Positions 7,244 through 10,227 of a stretch of DNA of 10,227 bases are shown here, in pieces. Under the pieces are notes generated by a model that was given only the letters and a program-made list of their open reading frames with translations, did no database searches and was not told where the DNA came from. Location: the NCBI GenBank assembly GCA_025350445.1, contig JANXXV010000708.1, forward strand, positions 1 to 10,227, in the 5' to 3' direction. The translations under genes were made by a program, and so were the position numbers. Source of the stretch: Bryobacteraceae bacterium. Lineage in GTDB: Bacteria; Acidobacteriota; Terriglobia; Bryobacterales; Bryobacteraceae. Within the stretch, counting starts at the first letter, position 1; every line of letters starts with the position of its first letter.

Positions 7244-8572
7244 TCATGGGTGGATCCATGGCTTACGGTAGGGTCTGGTTAGCATTTGGTTCGCTTCGTT
7301 GTCGTTGATTACTTGTTGTTTTGCCGCGTCCCATTTCAGTGTGCGGCCTAGCTTCATTGCGTTGTTCGCCAGAATGCAGGTGGCCGTTGAGATGTAGCCT
7401 TGCTCGATATCGGCTACTGGTTTGCTTCGGGCATCGATGGCCGCCAGCAGGTCCATCATGTGATGTCTGATGGCTGGCGCTACGTGCTTTTCGAGTTCTT
7501 TTTCGGTCTTGTCTTCCGGGTATTGCTCGAGCTCATACGTTACATCTTTGTGGATGGGTTGGCCGTTCTCGGGGATGAAATCGTAGCCCATCACGCTGAG
7601 TTTCAGGGTTCCTTTATCGCCGTAAATTGTCGCGCCCCAGGGATACTTCGGATCGTTGGGAGTGCCCCAGGAACGGTGTTGCCAGATCAGCTTGATATCG
7701 CCGTAATCGAAGGTCGCGGTTTGGGTATCGGTGATGTTTGCCTTGCTTGCCTTATCCACTAAAATGCCGCCTTGTGAGGAGACGCTGGCGGGCCAGCCTA
7801 GATCGAGCATCCAGCGGGACATGTCGAGCATATGGACGCACATGTCGCCTACTATGCCGTTGCCGTACTCCATGAACGCGCGCCAGGACCTGGGATGGAC
7901 CAGGGAGTTGTAGGGGCGCATGGGCGCGGGGCCAGTCCACATTTCGTAATCGAGGTTGGAAGGCGGGGCGGTGTCCGGCGGATTTGCGGTGGCACGCATG
8001 TGGTAGTAGCAGTATGTTTCCACCAGCGAGATTTTGCCTAGTTTCCCTTGCTTGATGAAGCGGTCACGGGCTTCCACCAGATGAGGGGTGCTGCGGCGCT
8101 GCGTGCCGATTTGCACTACGCGGTTGTATTTGCGCGCCGCTGCTAACATGGCCTTGCCTTCGGTGACGTCTACGCTGATTGGCTTCTGACAATAGATGTC
8201 GGCTCCGGCCTGGGCGGCGGCGATCATTGTCAACGCGTGCCAGTGGTCCGGGGTGCCTATGAGAACTATGTCCAAATCCTTTTCCTTCAGCATCTCGCGA
8301 TAGCCGGAGTAGGTGCGCGGTTTCTTTTTTGAGACCTGACGGGTTGAGACGAGATCGGCTGCTTCGGAGAGCATCCTGCTGTCTACATCGCAGAGAGACA
8401 CCACGTTCACCGGGGCGACTTGAACCAGGCGGAGCAGATCGCTCTTGCCGTACCAGCCGCAGCCGATTAGACCTACGCGGCGGGGCTTTTGGTCGGCATA
8501 GGGAACTGCGTGGGCGGCGGCGGCGGTGGTGGCCAAGCCAGCGGCGGTGGTTAAAAATTGACGGCGATCCAT
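7244..8572 (-). CDS. Tat-exported Gfo/Idh/MocA-family NAD(P)-dependent oxidoreductase
   Basis: This 442-residue protein has a Rossmann NAD(P) domain followed by the Gfo/Idh/MocA alpha/beta domain. The nucleotide loop is VGLIGCGWYGKSDL (about residues 33-46), followed by VVSLCDVD, IGTPDHWHA (106-113) and YCQKPIS (Lys130, the catalytic-site Lys of the family's EKP motif, here QKP). GDMCVHMLDMSRW (242-254) is the conserved His-containing motif. Family members oxidise or reduce sugar and cyclitol hydroxyls. The N terminus MDRRQFLTTAAGLATTAAAA is a textbook Tat signal, consistent with export folded with its bound cofactor, as in glucose-fructose oxidoreductase. The frame is open to an ATG at 8596, but 8572 is chosen because it places RRQFL at the start of the protein and has TATAAT seven bases upstream. 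It lies 16 bases downstream of the HtrA gene on the same strand. The substrate is unknown. Confidence 0.88.
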   Translation of the reverse strand: MDRRQFLTTAAGLATTAAAAHAVPYADQKPRRVGLIGCGWYGKSDLLRLVQVAPVNVVSLCDVDSRMLSEAADLVSTRQVSKKKPRTYSGYREMLKEKDLDIVLIGTPDHWHALTMIAAAQAGADIYCQKPISVDVTEGKAMLAAARKYNRVVQIGTQRRSTPHLVEARDRFIKQGKLGKISLVETYCYYHMRATANPPDTAPPSNLDYEMWTGPAPMRPYNSLVHPRSWRAFMEYGNGIVGDMCVHMLDMSRWMLDLGWPASVSSQGGILVDKASKANITDTQTATFDYGDIKLIWQHRSWGTPNDPKYPWGATIYGDKGTLKLSVMGYDFIPENGQPIHKDVTYELEQYPEDKTEKELEKHVAPAIRHHMMDLLAAIDARSKPVADIEQGYISTATCILANNAMKLGRTLKWDAAKQQVINDNEANQMLTRPYRKPWIHP

Positions 8573-8579
8573 GGGAGCC

Positions 8580-8585
8580 ATTATA
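8580..8585 (-). promoter_or_regulatory. Consensus -10 TATAAT just before the oxidoreductase ATG
   Basis: A perfect TATAAT on the minus strand is followed by seven bases and the ATG at 8572, predicting a start at or one base before the codon. It sits in the 16-base gap after the HtrA stop codon. It would give the oxidoreductase its own leaderless transcript besides any read-through. No clear -35 is visible, and no Shine-Dalgarno sequence lies in the seven bases. Confidence 0.55.
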
Positions 8586-8588
8586 TGG

Positions 8589-9968
8589 TTACTCAATCTC
8601 GAACGCGAGATAGCGGAAAACCGCAGCGCGTTCGATAGAGAGGACTACGGGGTCGCCCGTTTTGAAATTGGCTATGTTGGTGCGGAAGGATTCGAGAGAA
8701 CCTACGGGGGTGTCGTTCATGGCGTGGATTACGTCGCCCGCTTGCAGATCGACATAGCGGCCTTGCCCGGCTGGTGATTTCGCGGCTATGATGATTCCGC
8801 CGGGCTGGCGGAGATCGGGTAGCAGCTTGGCGATTCTGGCGTCCACTTCGATGCAGAGAATGCCTAGCCGGGAGATTAGGTTGGTCTCCGGTTTTACGGA
8901 GTCCGCCAGGGCGTCGTCTTCATCTTCCTGTTCGGATACTTCGATCACAATCGCTTCGGGCAGTTCTCTTCCTTCACGCACTACTTTCAATGAAATCTCG
9001 TCGCCTTTTTGACGGCGGTAGAAGACCAGTTCGAAGTCCCGGGCGAATTCGATGGGTTTATTTTCGAGGGAAGAAATGATGTCGCGGGTCTTTAGGCCGG
9101 CCTTATCGGCGGGGCCGCCGGGCGCTACGTCGGCTACCAGGACGCCGTAGTCTTGCGGGAGTTTTAGACCGGTTGCGATCAACGGTGTGATGTCTTGCAC
9201 GAACACGCCCACTTCGCCGCGATGGACGTGTCCCTTGCGCTTGAGTTGCTGGTAGACGTTTTGCACTACGTTGCTGGGGACGGCGAAGCCGATTCCCTGG
9301 CTGCCGCCGGACTGGGTGTAGATGAACGAATTGATGCCCATCAGCTGGCCGTCCACGTTGATCAATGCGCCGCCGCTGTTGCCCGGGTTGATGGAGGCGT
9401 CGGTTTGAATATAGGCTAGCGGGTTGTCCTCGCTGATCTGGCGGGCGGGCGAGCTTACTACACCCATGGAGACGGAATTTTGCAGGCCTAGCGGGCTACC
9501 GACGGCTAGGACGAGGTCGCCTTGGCGCAGGGCGTCGGAGTCGCCGAAGGGGAGAGTCGCGAGGTTGGCGCGGTCTACTTTGATTAGGGCGATGTCGGTG
9601 CCGCGGTCAATGCCTATGATCTTTGCTTCCAGAGGCGGGCCGGATTCTGAACGCCTGGCGGCGGCTACCAAAACACGGACGCTGATTGCGCCTTTTACCA
9701 CGTGGGCATTGGTGATGATGTAGCCTTCGGGGTCTACTACCACGCCGGAGCCGGTGGTGCGCTGGCGGGTTAGGGCGGCGGCTTCCTGGCCTTCGCTTTC
9801 TTCGGCGGACGCGTAGCCGGTTACTACTATTTGGACGACCGCGGGGGAGACCTTTTGCGTTAGAGCGCGGATGGAGTGGCTGAAGTCTGAGAGTGAGTCT
9901 AGCTTTTGGGGCTGTGCGGCGGCGGTTTGGAGTAGTAGCAGGACGGCCAGGCTTGCGCGGGTGGGCAT
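8589..9968 (-). CDS. htrA: HtrA/Deg-family periplasmic serine protease with two PDZ domains
   Basis: This 459-residue envelope protease/chaperone degrades misfolded periplasmic proteins. From the chosen start, residues 1-19 (MPTRASLAVLLLLQTAAAQ) are a Sec signal peptide. The trypsin-like domain carries TNAHVV (His89), GTDIALIKV (Asp125) and NPGNSGGAL (Ser198), so the triad is intact. PDZ1 spans about 252-345 (GVLVADVAPGGPADKAGL) and PDZ2 about 367-457 (GGIIIAAKSPAG, LQAGDVIHAMND), with a very acidic linker EQEDEDDALADS between them. The region between the first strand and the catalytic His holds a short Glu/Gln/Ala-rich LA-type loop. The start is chosen at 9968 because TACAAT lies seven bases upstream. 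ATGs at 9977 and 9986 are in frame, and the frame is open to 10073, but that longest version would overlap the upstream gene and bury the signal peptide. It could be read together with the oxidoreductase gene 16 bases downstream. Confidence 0.93.
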   Translation of the reverse strand: MPTRASLAVLLLLQTAAAQPQKLDSLSDFSHSIRALTQKVSPAVVQIVVTGYASAEESEGQEAAALTRQRTTGSGVVVDPEGYIITNAHVVKGAISVRVLVAAARRSESGPPLEAKIIGIDRGTDIALIKVDRANLATLPFGDSDALRQGDLVLAVGSPLGLQNSVSMGVVSSPARQISEDNPLAYIQTDASINPGNSGGALINVDGQLMGINSFIYTQSGGSQGIGFAVPSNVVQNVYQQLKRKGHVHRGEVGVFVQDITPLIATGLKLPQDYGVLVADVAPGGPADKAGLKTRDIISSLENKPIEFARDFELVFYRRQKGDEISLKVVREGRELPEAIVIEVSEQEDEDDALADSVKPETNLISRLGILCIEVDARIAKLLPDLRQPGGIIIAAKSPAGQGRYVDLQAGDVIHAMNDTPVGSLESFRTNIANFKTGDPVVLSIERAAVFRYLAFEIE

Positions 9969-9975
9969 GATTTTC

Positions 9976-9981
9976 ATTGTA
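9976..9981 (-). promoter_or_regulatory. -10 hexamer TACAAT for the HtrA gene
   Basis: TACAAT (five of six to consensus) on the minus strand is followed by seven bases and ATG 9968. If used, the in-frame ATG at 9977, which overlaps the hexamer, would not be in the mRNA. No convincing -35 is seen 17 bases upstream. The assignment rests on the same layout as the other exported-protein genes. Confidence 0.4.
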
Positions 9982-10053
9982 AGCATGGGGCCCGTGGGGG
10001 TGGATGGATTTTGGGCTTGGTGATTTTTCGTGCGGCCGAGCGGGAGGCGGCGG

Positions 10054-10227
10054 TTACATAATGGAGTCGTCATTTTCTGGTTTTTCGGGTGGTTCGGCAG
10101 CGGGATTTGCGGTTGGGGCCGGACCTTCCGGCTCGAATTGGGTTTGTTTTGTGAATTCGATTGGTTGTTCCGCAGGTTCCTCCGTTTCTTCCACTTCCGG
10201 TTCGGTTTGGCGGGCGGCCTGGAGGGA
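10054..10227 (-). CDS. C-terminal tail of an unidentified acidic, proline-rich protein (5' end outside window)
   Basis: On the minus strand the frame is open from the window edge to TAA at 10054-10056, giving 57 residues that end in PENDDSIM. Composition is strongly biased to Glu, Pro, Ala, Gln and Thr, with repeated acidic-proline phrases such as TEPEVEETEEPAEQP and AAEPPEKPE. This is the look of a disordered C-terminal tail, not a folded domain, so the family cannot be recognised. It reads towards HtrA with 85 bases between its stop codon and the chosen HtrA ATG. Biased composition with many Gln and Glu codons means chance openness cannot be fully excluded, but strand, position and lack of any stop make a real gene end likely. 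Confidence 0.6.
   Translation of the reverse strand, partial: SLQAARQTEPEVEETEEPAEQPIEFTKQTQFEPEGPAPTANPAAEPPEKPENDDSIM

Noticed and set aside
7247..7262. TGGATCCA palindrome near the end of the oxidoreductase gene
   Set aside because: It is only eight bases long, lies within coding sequence and has no T-tract, so it is most likely chance.
8573..8596. Extended oxidoreductase start at 8596
   Set aside because: It overlaps the HtrA stop codon and puts eight residues before the Tat RR motif; TATAAT lies within this extension.
1..10227. CRISPR array, tRNA, rRNA, insertion sequence or prophage genes
   Set aside because: No regularly spaced direct repeats, cloverleaf-like segments, transposase motifs or terminal inverted repeats with target duplications were seen on either strand.

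Overview
The window looks like chromosomal DNA from an Acidobacteriota member, most plausibly of the Solibacter/Bryobacter type. This is inferred from gene content: a very large Oar-like TonB-dependent receptor with an N-terminal carboxypeptidase-regulatory-like domain, and several sugar-type enzymes (Gfo/Idh/MocA oxidoreductase, TIM-barrel isomerase/dehydratase, beta-propeller lactonase) that all carry export signals, in fairly GC-rich DNA. No rRNA, tRNA, CRISPR array, transposase or phage gene was seen. I had no database, so family names rest on motif recognition.

Layout, left to right. 1-477 (+): C-terminal part of a PiT phosphate transporter, cut by the window edge. 508-1608 (+): Tat-exported mannonate dehydratase (UxuA)-like protein. 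1610-2509 (-): exported IolE-like TIM-barrel isomerase/dehydratase, convergent with the previous gene with one base between the stop codons. 2567-3709 (+): exported, possibly lipid-anchored, beta-propeller lactonase, divergent from the IolE-like gene. 3755-7111 (+): Oar-like TonB-dependent receptor. 7112-7243: intergenic stretch with a perfect palindrome. 7244-8572 (-): Tat-exported Gfo/Idh/MocA oxidoreductase. 8589-9968 (-): HtrA/Deg protease with two PDZ domains. 10054-10227 (-): C-terminal tail of an unidentified acidic protein, cut by the window edge.

How the genes may work together (inference): the receptor would import an oligomeric or complexed substrate across the outer membrane. A set of periplasmic enzymes (oxidoreductase, lactonase, hexonate dehydratase-like and inosose dehydratase-like proteins) could then oxidise, ring-open and dehydrate sugars outside the cytoplasm. 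HtrA would handle envelope protein quality control. The genes are not one operon, since strands alternate, so this is a functional neighbourhood at most.

The strongest non-coding signal is a recurring promoter layout. Four genes for exported proteins have a TATAAT-like hexamer ending only 6-8 bases before the chosen ATG, so their mRNAs would start at or almost at the start codon (leaderless). The TonB receptor instead has a TTGACA-type promoter and a Shine-Dalgarno sequence. This layout also decides the starts I chose for the oxidoreductase and HtrA genes. A second signal is compositional: the tetranucleotide CTAG occurs once in the first 7.1 kb but eight times in the last 2.9 kb.
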